Positions 1 through 10,112 of a stretch of 37,025 nt of DNA are shown here, one piece after another. Numbering within the stretch: the first letter of the stretch is position 1; each line of letters starts with the position of its first letter. The notes under the pieces are model-generated. The model was not told the origin of the DNA, did not search any database, and saw nothing but the letters and a program-made list of their open reading frames with translations. The DNA is from Deinococcus betulae (GTDB lineage: Bacteria > Deinococcota > Deinococci > Deinococcales > Deinococcaceae): contig NZ_JAIQXU010000039.1 in assembly GCF_020166395.1 (NCBI RefSeq), forward strand, positions 1-37,025, in the 5' to 3' direction. Both the position numbers and the translations under genes were made by a program.

Positions 1-98
1 CTGATTTCTTGACCTTCAGGAAAGCACTGCAAACTGCCGTCACAGACAGGATCCTCACTGCTACCGCACCTTACTTCTACCGCCCTGACTTTGCGCCA

Positions 99-127
99 CA
101 GACCTGACTGACCCTGACCTCTATACT
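99..127 (+). promoter_or_regulatory. prfB: weak candidate promoter for prfB
   Basis: A good -10 hexamer TATACT lies at 122-127. The best -35 at 17-bp spacing, CAGACC at 99-104, matches only 3 of 6 consensus bases. Transcription would begin near 134, giving a leader of about 55 nt that ends in the purine-rich Shine-Dalgarno stretch at 172-181. I see no other feature in bases 1-98. Confidence 0.3.
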
Positions 128-189
128 TTTCAGTCGGCACACAACCCGCGCCCCGCTCAACGGGCCACCGCGGAAGGGAGGCACGCCTT

Positions 190-1285
<1,096 letters not shown>

Positions 1286-1326
1286 CGAGGGGAAGGCTCT
1301 TTGAGCGAGTTTGTCTCTTTTTGAAG

Positions 1327-1356
1327 AAGCCTGGCCCCAGTGGCCGGGCTTTTTTT
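1327..1356 (+). terminator. intrinsic terminator after prfB
   Basis: AAGCCTGGCC (1327-1336) pairs with GGCCGGGCTT (1342-1351) across a 5-nt loop, with one G-U pair. A run of T reaches 1356. It ends the prfB transcript. Confidence 0.9.
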
Positions 1357-1369
1357 GCTGGACCGTGTT

Positions 1370-1410
1370 GGCGCCGCCTTTACAGACTCGGCAAGGCGGC
1401 GCCCTATGCA
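1370..1410 (+). promoter_or_regulatory. 11-bp inverted repeat plus -10-like box upstream of the kinase gene
   Basis: GGCGCCGCCTT (1370-1380) and AAGGCGGCGCC (1393-1403) are perfect inverted arms around 12 nt. A -10-like TATGCA follows at 1405-1410, so the repeat covers the place where a -35 would lie. It could be an operator for the kinase gene or a second hairpin behind prfB. It lacks a T tract, so I do not call it a terminator. Confidence 0.45.
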
Positions 1411-1440
1411 GTAAGGTGCGGAAGAAGGCCACAACTCTTT

Positions 1441-2421
1441 ATGTCTGAAGACCGAGCCATTCCTGGATACACCCTGCACCGCGTCATTGGGCGTGGCAAC
1501 ACCTCTCTGGTCTGGCTGGCCACCGACGCCCGCAAGCAGCAGGTGGCCCTGAAGGTGCCCCACAGCGAGACCCTGCGCGTGCACGAGGCGGCCGAGCGTT
1601 TTGGCAACGAAGTGCGCCTGACCCTGAAATTCAAGCACCCACATGTGGTGCGGGGCCACGCGGGCATGGCCTTTGGCCCCAAGGCCTTCCTGGCCGCCAC
1701 CTATTACCCCAGAGGCGCCCTCAGCGATTTTCTCCCACAGTTGCCCGAGCGCCGCCTGCCCTTCCCTGAAGCCCTGCGTGTTCTGGCCGACGTGACTTCG
1801 GCACTGACCTACCTGCACCATCAGGGCGCAGTCCATCAGGATGTAAAGACGCAGAACGTGTATGTCACCGAGGACGGCCGTGCAGCACTGGGCGACCTGG
1901 GCAGCACCTATTTCACGGCGCAGGGGGGACAGACGAGCGGCAGTCCCTATTACATGTCGCCTGAGGTGTACCACGGCGAGAGCAGCAGCTCGGCCAGCGA
2001 TGTCTACAGCCTGGGCATCCTGATCTACGAACTCCTGAGCGGCGAGCGGCCCTATCACGGGAACACCTACGAAGAACTGATGGTCGCTCACCTGACGCGC
2101 TTTCCGGCACCACTGGTCAGCTTGAATCCACAGGTGCCGCGCCGGGTGGCCCGCCTGGCCGAGCTGGCCCTGGCCAAGCGCGCCCACGACCGCCCGAGCG
2201 CCGACGCCCTGCGCCGAGCCCTGCTCAGTGCCCTGGGCGAGACCCCTGAAGATGAGGTCTACGAGGACCCGGAGAAGGACGAAAAGGCAGCGACCATGCC
2301 GGCGCGCCAGATGGGACGCCACGGCCCTCTCGAAGCGGCGCGGCCCCCCGAAGCGGCCGCTGTCCCAGCCGAAAAGGCTGAAAAAGAAAGCCGCTGGAAC
2401 CCGTTTCGCCGCAAGAAATAG
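1441..2421 (+). CDS. Hanks-type serine/threonine protein kinase, soluble
   Basis: Predicted cytoplasmic Ser/Thr kinase of 326 aa. Visible kinase motifs are a glycine-rich loop GRGNTSLV (residues 17-24), the VALK lysine at K38, the catalytic loop HQDVKTQN (132-139, with D134), DLG in place of DFG at 152-154, GSPYYMSPE as activation and APE segment, and SDVYSLGILIYELLSG. The residue before the catalytic Asp is Gln instead of Arg, so it is a non-RD kinase. The tail after about residue 270 is charged and Ala/Pro-rich. No transmembrane segment or PASTA, PQQ or WD sensor repeat is seen, unlike many bacterial receptor kinases. ATG 1441 is chosen because the purine-rich GGAAGAAGG lies just upstream; an upstream TTG extension would run through the prfB terminator. 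Substrates are unknown. Confidence 0.9.
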   Translation: MSEDRAIPGYTLHRVIGRGNTSLVWLATDARKQQVALKVPHSETLRVHEAAERFGNEVRLTLKFKHPHVVRGHAGMAFGPKAFLAATYYPRGALSDFLPQLPERRLPFPEALRVLADVTSALTYLHHQGAVHQDVKTQNVYVTEDGRAALGDLGSTYFTAQGGQTSGSPYYMSPEVYHGESSSSASDVYSLGILIYELLSGERPYHGNTYEELMVAHLTRFPAPLVSLNPQVPRRVARLAELALAKRAHDRPSADALRRALLSALGETPEDEVYEDPEKDEKAATMPARQMGRHGPLEAARPPEAAAVPAEKAEKESRWNPFRRKK

Positions 2422-2478
2422 CAGCGTCTCCCTCTCTTCTATCCAAGAGCTGAATCCACCGCCTCCCGACCGTCAGGC

Positions 2479-3420
2479 TTATAGCCGCCGCTGCACCTCA
2501 TAGCGGCCAGGGCGGGGCTCAAACCCCAGACGGCGGTTCACGGCCAGCATCGGCACGTTACTCGCATGATTGTTGGTGCGCATGACGGTCAGCCCTGCGG
2601 CCTGGGCCCGTGCAATGCCCTCCAGCTTGAGGGGCAGCGCCAGGCGGCGCCCACGAGCTTCTGGATGAATGGCTGTCAGGGCGTTATAGACAAAAGGCGG
2701 GTCTCTAAACAGAAGCGTGGCCGAGGTCCCCCACCACTGCCCCTGCGGACCCAGGGCCACCACCAGCCAGTCGGGCCGGGGGTCACGGTCCAGTCGCAGT
2801 TCTGCGCGCACCTGGGCCAGCGACCAGCGCGGATAGCCCATTAGGTCGGGCGTCTCGGTCAGACGGTCGGGCACAAAATTCAGGTAACGCTGCATGGTGG
2901 ACTCGTCGGCGCTGCTCAGGTCAGTAAAGTTGACCCCCTGGGCAGCAGCCCGCTGGACGTCCGCCTGAAAAGGCGTGGGGTCAAAGGCGGTCAGGTCCAG
3001 TTCTGAGGCGAAGCGGTGGGCGTGAATGGCAAAGCCGCGCCGCTGCGCCCAGGCCAGGGAAGCCGCGTCGGTGTCCGAGACATCGGCGCTCAGGCCACCA
3101 GCTCCCTCAGCCTCGGCAGCCTGTTTGGCGTCAACCCAGAGCCGCTGGCCTACACCCTGACCGCGCCACTGGGGCAAGACCAGCACACCCACTTGCCGGA
3201 AGGTCGGCGGCAGGAAGGCGAAGGGGCGGAGTTGAGAGCCGCCCAGCACCTCACCGCGTTCATCTACTAGCAGCCGGCGCCTTGGCACCTCTGCTGGCCG
3301 CGCCGCGTCAGCCGCCAGCAGCGCCTCTGGCGTGATGACGCGACCAGTCAGCCCCAGCAGCGCCGCCAACGCGGGCGCGTCTGCTGGCGTGAAGGGCCGC
3401 AGGGTCCATCCAGCGGTCAC
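2479..3420 (-). CDS. tandem GNAT-family N-acetyltransferase
   Basis: A 313-aa protein with two GNAT folds in tandem. The N-terminal half has a clear acetyl-CoA loop, LPQWRGQGVGQRLW (Q/RxxGxG/A type). The C-terminal half has the degenerate ARGRRLALPLKLEGI and the typical final strand NxxSNVPMLAVNRRLGFEPRPG. This architecture resembles mycothiol-synthase-like and other double-GNAT acyltransferases; the substrate cannot be told. The start is GTG, whose last bases form the TGA of the upstream DinB-like gene (GTGA, 4-nt overlap), so the two are probably translationally coupled. An AAAGG stretch lies 4-5 nt before the start. It converges with the kinase gene, with about 57 nt between stops. Confidence 0.85.
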   Translation of the reverse strand: MTAGWTLRPFTPADAPALAALLGLTGRVITPEALLAADAARPAEVPRRRLLVDERGEVLGGSQLRPFAFLPPTFRQVGVLVLPQWRGQGVGQRLWVDAKQAAEAEGAGGLSADVSDTDAASLAWAQRRGFAIHAHRFASELDLTAFDPTPFQADVQRAAAQGVNFTDLSSADESTMQRYLNFVPDRLTETPDLMGYPRWSLAQVRAELRLDRDPRPDWLVVALGPQGQWWGTSATLLFRDPPFVYNALTAIHPEARGRRLALPLKLEGIARAQAAGLTVMRTNNHASNVPMLAVNRRLGFEPRPGRYEVQRRL

Positions 3421-3920
3421 ACGCCTTTAACGAGTTGCCGGATGGCTCCCAGGTGATAGGCCACATGCGCCACCCCGCCGGTCAGCCCGCCAGCAGAGTC
3501 GCCGGTCACGGGTTCCTCCAGTTGTGTGCCCGTAAACGCCAGCAGAGCTTCGTAAGCCGCGCGCAACCGGGCACGCTGGGCATCCCACTCGGCGGCGTCC
3601 ACCTGCGCCGGCTGAAAGCTGCCCTGCCAGTCAAAGGGGCCGCGGTCACGGTCGCGCTCCCAGCGCACAATGACTTCCATGTGATACGCGGTGTGGGCGG
3701 TGTGGGCAGCCACCGTGGTCCCCAACACCTCACGGCTGGCCTGCTCGGCCTTCAGGGCCTCCAGGGTCGCCAGCAGCCCGTGATTGCCGCTGCCGTCTGC
3801 CTTAGTGCCGTCCAGAAAGGCGGTGGGCTTCCCGGCCTGGCCGCCTTCCACCGCCTCTTTCAGGATGTCGAGGATGCCGTCGAGGGGATGCTGCGTGTCC
3901 TGCTGGGTTGCCTGTGTCAT
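3417..3920 (-). CDS. DinB/YfiT-like four-helix metal-binding protein
   Basis: A 167-aa protein. Three spaced histidine sites, NHGLL, HTAHTAYH and HVAYHLGAIRQL, fit the metal-binding helices of the DinB/YfiT superfamily, which includes thiol S-transferases and many damage-induced proteins of unknown reaction. The start at 3920 (MTQATQQ) is preferred because a TACGCT -10 box ends 5 nt upstream, giving a leaderless mRNA; an upstream extension to 4055 would be low-complexity sequence across the promoter. Its stop overlaps the GNAT start by 4 nt, so the two form an operon. Deinococcus has many DinB paralogues and the substrate is not predictable here. Confidence 0.8.
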   Translation of the reverse strand: MTQATQQDTQHPLDGILDILKEAVEGGQAGKPTAFLDGTKADGSGNHGLLATLEALKAEQASREVLGTTVAAHTAHTAYHMEVIVRWERDRDRGPFDWQGSFQPAQVDAAEWDAQRARLRAAYEALLAFTGTQLEEPVTGDSAGGLTGGVAHVAYHLGAIRQLVKGV

Positions 3921-3925
3921 GCCCC

Positions 3926-3931
3926 AGCGTA
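3926..3931 (-). promoter_or_regulatory. -10 box placing the DinB-like mRNA start at its ATG
   Basis: On the minus strand TACGCT is followed by GGGGC and then ATG at 3920. Initiation about 6 nt after the box falls on or next to the start codon, so the mRNA is probably leaderless. No SD is present. No clear -35 is visible. Confidence 0.45.
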
Positions 3932-3969
3932 AAGGCAAACCCGGCCGCCGGGCATCCGCTGCGCGGCTC

Positions 3970-3998
3970 TGGTCAGCGCCCCCAGGCTCTGGTATGCT
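3970..3998 (+). promoter_or_regulatory. promoter of rpsF operon
   Basis: TGGTCA (3970-3975, 4 of 6 match to TTGACA), a 17-bp spacer, then TATGCT (3993-3998) preceded by TGG, an extended -10. Start of transcription would be near 4005, giving a leader of about 60 nt before rpsF. Confidence 0.6.
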
Positions 3999-4066
3999 TG
4001 TCAATTGCGCCGCCCGGTCACAAGGCCGCAGGCCGCGACACCCACGACCCAACAAGGAGGTGAATT

Positions 4067-4375
4067 ATGAACCAGTACGACCTGAACCTGATTCTGAACC
4101 CTAACCTCAGCGCCGAGCAGGTGGGCATCGAGAAGGAATACATCGAAGCCACTGTGAAAAACGCCGGCGGGGAAATCAGTAACCTGGACGAACTCGGCAA
4201 CCGCCGACTCGCCTACGCCGTGAACAAGGACCGTGAGGGCTACTACCTGATGTACACCATCAAGAGCAGTGGTAACCCTGAGCAGAACATTGCCAGCACC
4301 CTGCGCCTGCGTGACCACGTGCGCCGCGTCCTGGTGGTCAAAGACCGCCCGGAATGGAAGACCAAGAAGGCCTGA
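4067..4375 (+). CDS. rpsF: 30S ribosomal protein S6
   Basis: A 102-aa protein of the small-subunit platform that binds 16S rRNA together with S18. The start MNQYDLNLILNPNL and the segment GNRRLAYAVNKDREGYYLMYTI are typical S6. The RBS AAGGAGGTG (4054-4062) is near consensus, as expected for a ribosomal protein. It heads the order rpsF-ssb-rpsR-rplI. The C-terminus lacks the poly-Glu extension of the E. coli protein. Confidence 0.97.
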   Translation: MNQYDLNLILNPNLSAEQVGIEKEYIEATVKNAGGEISNLDELGNRRLAYAVNKDREGYYLMYTIKSSGNPEQNIASTLRLRDHVRRVLVVKDRPEWKTKKA

Positions 4376-4381
4376 AGCCCG

Positions 4382-4398
4382 TTACGCAATTGACGTAA
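4382..4398 (+). promoter_or_regulatory. RDRM (DdrO operator) over the ssb promoter
   Basis: TTACGCAATTGACGTAA is a 17-bp palindrome with perfect TTACG/CGTAA arms. It matches the radiation/desiccation response motif, the operator of the DdrO repressor that the IrrE/PprI protease cleaves after DNA damage. It overlaps the -35 box of the ssb promoter, the expected position for repression. ssb is an established member of this regulon in Deinococcus. Confidence 0.85.
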
Positions 4399-4418
4399 TG
4401 AGCCAGGTTTGTTATCTT
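4390..4418 (+). promoter_or_regulatory. ssb: internal promoter of ssb
   Basis: TTGACG (4390-4395), a 17-bp spacer and TATCTT (4413-4418) form a near-consensus sigma-70-type promoter between rpsF and ssb. Its -35 is embedded in the RDRM, so ssb can be induced separately from rpsF. Confidence 0.8.
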
Positions 4419-4497
4419 ACGGTCAACCTGCAAAGGCCGCACCGCCAGCAACTTCAAAGCCCAAGTACTTTCGCCAGCAACCCAAGGAGACCCTGTT

Positions 4498-5400
<903 letters not shown>

Positions 5401-5401
5401 G

Positions 5402-5522
5402 CTGCGCCAACCGGCGCAGGTCTAAGGGTCCCAGTGGCATAGGGGCTAAGGAAGTACACCAGCTGCATTTCTCAGTCTCCTGGCCCCTTCAACCCTTAGC
5501 CCGCCTCTGAAGCGGCAGCTTC
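5402..5522 (+). ncRNA. structured RNA between ssb and rpsR (candidate r-protein leader)
   Basis: Three hairpins lie in the 151-nt gap. First, CTGCGCC (5402-5408) pairs with GGCGCAG (5413-5419). Second, a long nested stem: CTAAGGGT (5422-5429) with ACCCTTAG (5492-5499), then across an asymmetric 11/3-nt internal loop AGGGGCTA plus GGA (5441-5452, one bulged A) with TCC plus TGGCCCCT (5478-5488). Third, GAAGC (5509-5513) with GCTTC (5518-5522). No T tract follows the first hairpin, so it is not a clear terminator. The position directly before rpsR suggests control of S18 synthesis, perhaps by the S6:S18 pair, but I do not see the published S6:S18 motif clearly. Confidence 0.5.
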
Positions 5523-5551
5523 CTCCCCGGCGGTTTTAGAGGAATCCCCAC

Positions 5552-5827
5552 ATGACCCAAGGAAACAGCGCCGAGCGCAAGCCGCGCGGCAAGGGGCCCA
5601 AGCGCCCCCGCAAGCCCAAGGTTGACCCGTTCTCCATCGGAGAGCTGGAAATTACCGACTACAAAGACGTGAAGATGCTGCGCCGTTTTGTCAGCGACAC
5701 CGGCAAGATTCTTCCCCGCCGCCGCACGGGCCTCTCGGCCAAGCACCAGCGCCGCATCGCGCAGACGATTAAAATCGCCCGCCAGCTGGCCCTGCTGCCC
5801 TACACCGAGAAGCTCGTCCGGAAATAA
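5552..5827 (+). CDS. rpsR: 30S ribosomal protein S18
   Basis: A 91-aa basic protein that pairs with S6 on the 30S platform. The N-terminal tail of about 25 residues is Lys/Arg-rich. The core [47 protein letters not shown] is standard S18. RBS AGAGGAAT lies about 7 nt before ATG. rplI follows after 11 nt. Confidence 0.97.
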   Translation: MTQGNSAERKPRGKGPKRPRKPKVDPFSIGELEITDYKDVKMLRRFVSDTGKILPRRRTGLSAKHQRRIAQTIKIARQLALLPYTEKLVRK

Positions 5828-5838
5828 GGAGAATAGAG

Positions 5839-6279
5839 ATGCAGATTATTCTTCTTGAACCCGGCAAGCTGGGCAAAACCGGCGATATCGTGAACGTCAA
5901 AGATGGCTACGCGCGCAACTGGCTGATTCCTCAGGGCATCGCCGCGCCGGCCACCAAGACCAACATGAAGAGCCTGGAGGCCCGCGTCCGTTCCCGCCAG
6001 AAGACCCAGGCAGCCGAAAAGGCCAGCGCCGAGGACCTCGCCAGCCGCCTGAATGGCGTGGCCGTGGAACTGAGCGTGCGCGCCGGCGAAGGCAAGATCT
6101 ACGGCGCCGTGACCCACGCCGACGTGGCCGGGGCCCTGGACAAGCTGGGCTTTGATGTGGACAAGCGCCGCATTGACATGCCCAAGACGGTCAAGGAAAT
6201 CGGCGAGTACGACATTGCCTACCGCGCCCACCCCGAAGTGACCATCCCCATGAAACTCGTGGTGCACGCCACGAAGTAA
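5839..6279 (+). CDS. rplI: 50S ribosomal protein L9
   Basis: A 146-aa large-subunit protein with the two-domain dumbbell form. The N-terminal domain reads MQIILLEPGKLGKTGDIVNVKDGYARNWLIP and is followed by the long connecting helix (about residues 42-75) and the C-terminal rRNA-binding domain. RBS AAGGAG at 5826-5831 overlaps the rpsR stop. Last gene of the operon, closed by the terminator at 6295. Confidence 0.97.
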   Translation: MQIILLEPGKLGKTGDIVNVKDGYARNWLIPQGIAAPATKTNMKSLEARVRSRQKTQAAEKASAEDLASRLNGVAVELSVRAGEGKIYGAVTHADVAGALDKLGFDVDKRRIDMPKTVKEIGEYDIAYRAHPEVTIPMKLVVHATK

Positions 6280-6294
6280 AGGTCACTGACCTGG

Positions 6295-6320
6295 CCCCGC
6301 CACTTTGGCGGGGTTTTTTT
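6295..6320 (+). terminator. intrinsic terminator of the rpsF-rplI operon
   Basis: CCCCGCC (6295-6301) pairs with GGCGGGG (6307-6313) across ACTTT, followed by seven T (6314-6320). A textbook terminator. Confidence 0.95.
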
Positions 6321-6811
6321 GGCCTGTATCTGCTGGATTGAAAAGAGCGGCCCTTCTCTATCCTCTCTGGCTTGTTTGTTGGCAGCTTACCTCTTGCGGT
6401 TATGGACCCAGTTGTGGGCGCCCTCTCCTGAACCGGGCCGGGCGCCCTAGAACCAAAACGTTTAAGGTCTGTTGGGCAACCCCTGTTGTCCCCGAAGCTC
6501 AGGTCTAATACGGATTCCGTCTATTCCGTTTACAAACCAGAACAGAACTGGTTTGCAAACTCCACGCCCGGAACCCACCCTGCTCCTGCTCGCTCTGCTC
6601 GGATTAAACCGTTTTTGCAAACGATTTAATCGGAGTCCGTATAAGCCGCCTCCGCCTGCCGCAGTGCGGCGCGCCGCTTTGGAGCTACACTGCGGGGCGA
6701 ACGTTCATCCACACTTCAGTCAGGGCGGAGGCGTTCGCTTTTCTTACCCCAATCGGGGCGCGCGGGCCTGAGGGCCCCTCGCCTCATTCAACACACCCAA
6801 AGGAGCGCACC
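6321..6811. other. 490-nt non-coding interval before rny
   Basis: No convincing gene. Short frames here have no RBS and unlikely composition. It holds two 8-bp GGGCGCCC palindromes at 6416-6423 and 6440-6447, the repeat element at 6505-6645, and the rny leader. A possible -10 TACACT lies at 6686-6691 without a matching -35. The rny RBS AAAGGAG is at 6799-6805. Confidence 0.6.
6505..6645. repeat. MITE-like repeat element, copy 1
   Basis: Ends are imperfect terminal inverted repeats: CTAATACGGATTCCG (6505-6519) against the complement of 6631-6645, 13 of 15 matching. Inside are two hairpins: GTTTACAAACCAG (6528-6540) with CTGGTTTGCAAAC (6548-6560), 12 of 13, and a long stem at 6598-6635 around a TTGC loop. 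The second hairpin recurs at 19514-19552, with about 35 of 39 bases identical over the shared stretch. No transposase frame is present, so it looks like a small non-autonomous dispersed repeat of the kind known from Deinococcus genomes. Confidence 0.65.
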
Positions 6812-8515
<1,704 letters not shown>

Positions 8516-8628
8516 AGACAGGGGCGCGGGAGGCGGTGAGCAGGAGCCGCCGCCTCCCGTGCATAAAGCCTGAACTCGTCCGGAACATTCAGGTCACAGA
8601 CAATGATTTTCCTGTCCCTGGATTGAGG

Positions 8629-8690
8629 TTGACCGCCGCTGTATACCACGCTATAGTGTTGGACATCACCGCCCAAGAGGCGGCTTTTTT
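8629..8690 (+). ncRNA. promoter-terminator mini unit A (tiny RNA)
   Basis: A strong promoter, TTGACC (8629-8634), 17 bp, TATAGT (8652-8657), is followed almost at once by a terminator hairpin, CCGCC (8669-8673) with GGCGG (8679-8683), and six T (8685-8690). Start of transcription near 8664 predicts an RNA of only about 27 nt that is nearly all hairpin. Paralogous to unit B at 8804. Function unknown. Confidence 0.6.
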
Positions 8691-8803
8691 ATTTGGTCTA
8701 AGGCTTCACGCTGCCTCGTACTGCTCTGACCCTGCATAACATCAACCCAGACGCAGAGGCCAGCCCGCGCCCACACGTCATTTTCGTCCTCATGTCTTTA
8801 AAG

Positions 8804-8866
8804 TTGACGAGACCTGCATATCGCGCTATTCTTTTCTTATCACCGCCAAAGAAGGCGGATTTTTTT
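8804..8866 (+). ncRNA. promoter-terminator mini unit B (tiny RNA)
   Basis: TTGACG (8804-8809), 17 bp, TATTCT (8827-8832), then CCGCC (8843-8847) with GGCGG (8854-8858) and a T tract at 8860-8866. Predicted RNA of about 28 nt. The layout and several stretches, including CGCTAT and ATCACCGCC, match unit A position by position, so the two are a tandem duplication. It points into the 3' end of trmK, whose stop is at 8870-8872, and may stop antisense transcription there. Confidence 0.6.
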
Positions 8867-8869
8867 GTT

Positions 8870-9574
8870 TTAGAGCGTTTCTAGGAGGTCAAGCGCGGTC
8901 TGGGCCAGGCTCAGGTCAGCCTGGGCGGGGCGACCGGGCGCGGCCAGAGGCGTCAGGCGGTGCACATCTGCCTGCACCTGTTGCCTGAGCAGCGCGTCCC
9001 CGCACCTCAGCAGGTGCGGCCCGTAGCGCAGCGCCACATCCAGCGGTAGCCCGTCGTAGACCGGGTCGGGGCCAGGTCTACGCTCCAGACGCAACACGGG
9101 GTAGGCCCAGTGGCCCGCCACTAGCGCCTCCTGCCGCAGCCCATACCCGTGCGCCCAGGCCCAGCGGCGCAGCGGCTCAGCGCTGTCGTTGGGCTGCAAG
9201 ACAAGGGCGGGCGGCACCCGCAGCGGCTCGCGGGTTAGGATGCCCAGCATGGTCTGGGCGCCCATCCCCGTGATGCTGACACTGTCTACCTCGCCCAGCG
9301 CCAGTGGGGCGAGGCCGTCACCCGCACGGACCTCCAGCCGCTCCCCCAGGCCGGCACGCGCCACATTCCGGCGCGCATGGGCCAGCGGGCCAGGATTCAG
9401 CTCCACGATGATGCCGCGCTCAATTCGGCCCAGCTGAAGCAGGCGCAGGGGCAGGTGTGCGTGATCACTGCCGATATCGGCGTGACACCTCGCCTGCACC
9501 AGGGCCAGCACTGCCGAAAGCCGGGCGTCAAGGCTGGGCACGGTCCGGGGCAGCCTCCGCTGTGGGGTGGACAC
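8870..9574 (-). CDS. trmK: TrmK-like tRNA (adenine-N1)-methyltransferase
   Basis: A 234-aa class I SAM-dependent methyltransferase. The SAM site DIGSDHAHLPLRLL and the later SITGMGAQTM and LVLQPNDS segments are the hallmark motifs of TrmK (YqfN/SpoU-unrelated), which methylates N1 of A22 in tRNA. The usual GMGG reads GMGA here. The GTG start lies inside the upstream YqhA-like gene, a 47-nt overlap, so it is last in a three-gene operon with MOSC and YqhA. No good SD precedes the GTG; coupling to upstream translation is likely. Confidence 0.85.
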   Translation of the reverse strand: MSTPQRRLPRTVPSLDARLSAVLALVQARCHADIGSDHAHLPLRLLQLGRIERGIIVELNPGPLAHARRNVARAGLGERLEVRAGDGLAPLALGEVDSVSITGMGAQTMLGILTREPLRVPPALVLQPNDSAEPLRRWAWAHGYGLRQEALVAGHWAYPVLRLERRPGPDPVYDGLPLDVALRYGPHLLRCGDALLRQQVQADVHRLTPLAAPGRPAQADLSLAQTALDLLETL

Positions 9575-10112
9575 GGTGACCGCCCTGCCGGCTCAAAATG
9601 ACCGAATAGGTGCCCACCGCCAGAATGACCGCCGCCAGCGCTGCGCCGTACACCAGGATGTCGCCGCCACCCTTCCATTCCAGGGCCACGCTGAAAAAAT
9701 TCACGGCCAGCGCCACGACCACGATGCCGATCAGTTTCTGTTTCAGGTCATCAAACGATTCGATATGCAGCCAGGCCGGCACGTTCTGTATGCGGCTGAC
9801 GAACAGACTTTGCAGCCCAAACGAGATAATCAGCAGCGCCACCCCAATCAGGAGGGTGTCGGCCTGCTCTACCGCCGCGATAATCAGGGTCTTGGTGGTT
9901 TCGGCGTCGCCCAGGCGGCCCAGCGCGGCGCGGATAGTCACATACGCCTGGGCGATGGCGGCCACGAACAGCGCCAGACTGAAGGCGAAGGCACTCAGTA
10001 CCCCCAGTTCGACAATCAGCCGCGTAAAGCCGAAAGCGCCCCCCAGAGTGCGCCGCCGGGTGGCACTGAGGACCGGCGCCGCCCGCTTTCCAGCCGCTGA
10101 CCGGCCCTTCAC
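9528..10112 (-). CDS. YqhA-like (UPF0114) integral membrane protein
   Basis: A 194-aa inner-membrane protein of unknown function. Hydrophobic segments lie near residues 30-55, 85-107, 128-146 and 152-172. The stretch VPAWLHIESFDDLKQKLIGIVVVALAVNFF matches the signature region of the UPF0114/YqhA family. The GTG start shares a GTGA overlap with the MOSC stop (10109-10112), and its 3' end overlaps the TrmK-like gene. Confidence 0.75.
   Translation of the reverse strand: MKGRSAAGKRAAPVLSATRRRTLGGAFGFTRLIVELGVLSAFAFSLALFVAAIAQAYVTIRAALGRLGDAETTKTLIIAAVEQADTLLIGVALLIISFGLQSLFVSRIQNVPAWLHIESFDDLKQKLIGIVVVALAVNFFSVALEWKGGGDILVYGAALAAVILAVGTYSVILSRQGGHRVHPTAEAAPDRAQP

Larger units (their letters stand above)
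8516..8869. other. 354-nt interval between convergent rny and trmK
   Basis: No protein gene. It contains a 10-bp perfect inverted repeat, CGGGAGGCGG (8527-8536) with CCGCCTCCCG (8550-8559), just after rny. This may stabilise or end the rny mRNA although it has no T tract. It also holds the two promoter-terminator mini units described separately. Nothing was recognised in 8691-8803. Confidence 0.6.

Noticed and set aside
5420..5500. tRNA-like fold after ssb
   Set aside because: No D-, anticodon- and T-arm pattern, no GTTCRA T-loop and no CCA; the nested stems fit a leader RNA better.
6472..6771. 99-codon frame through the repeat before rny
   Set aside because: It runs through the inverted-repeat element, has no RBS, and its product resembles no family.
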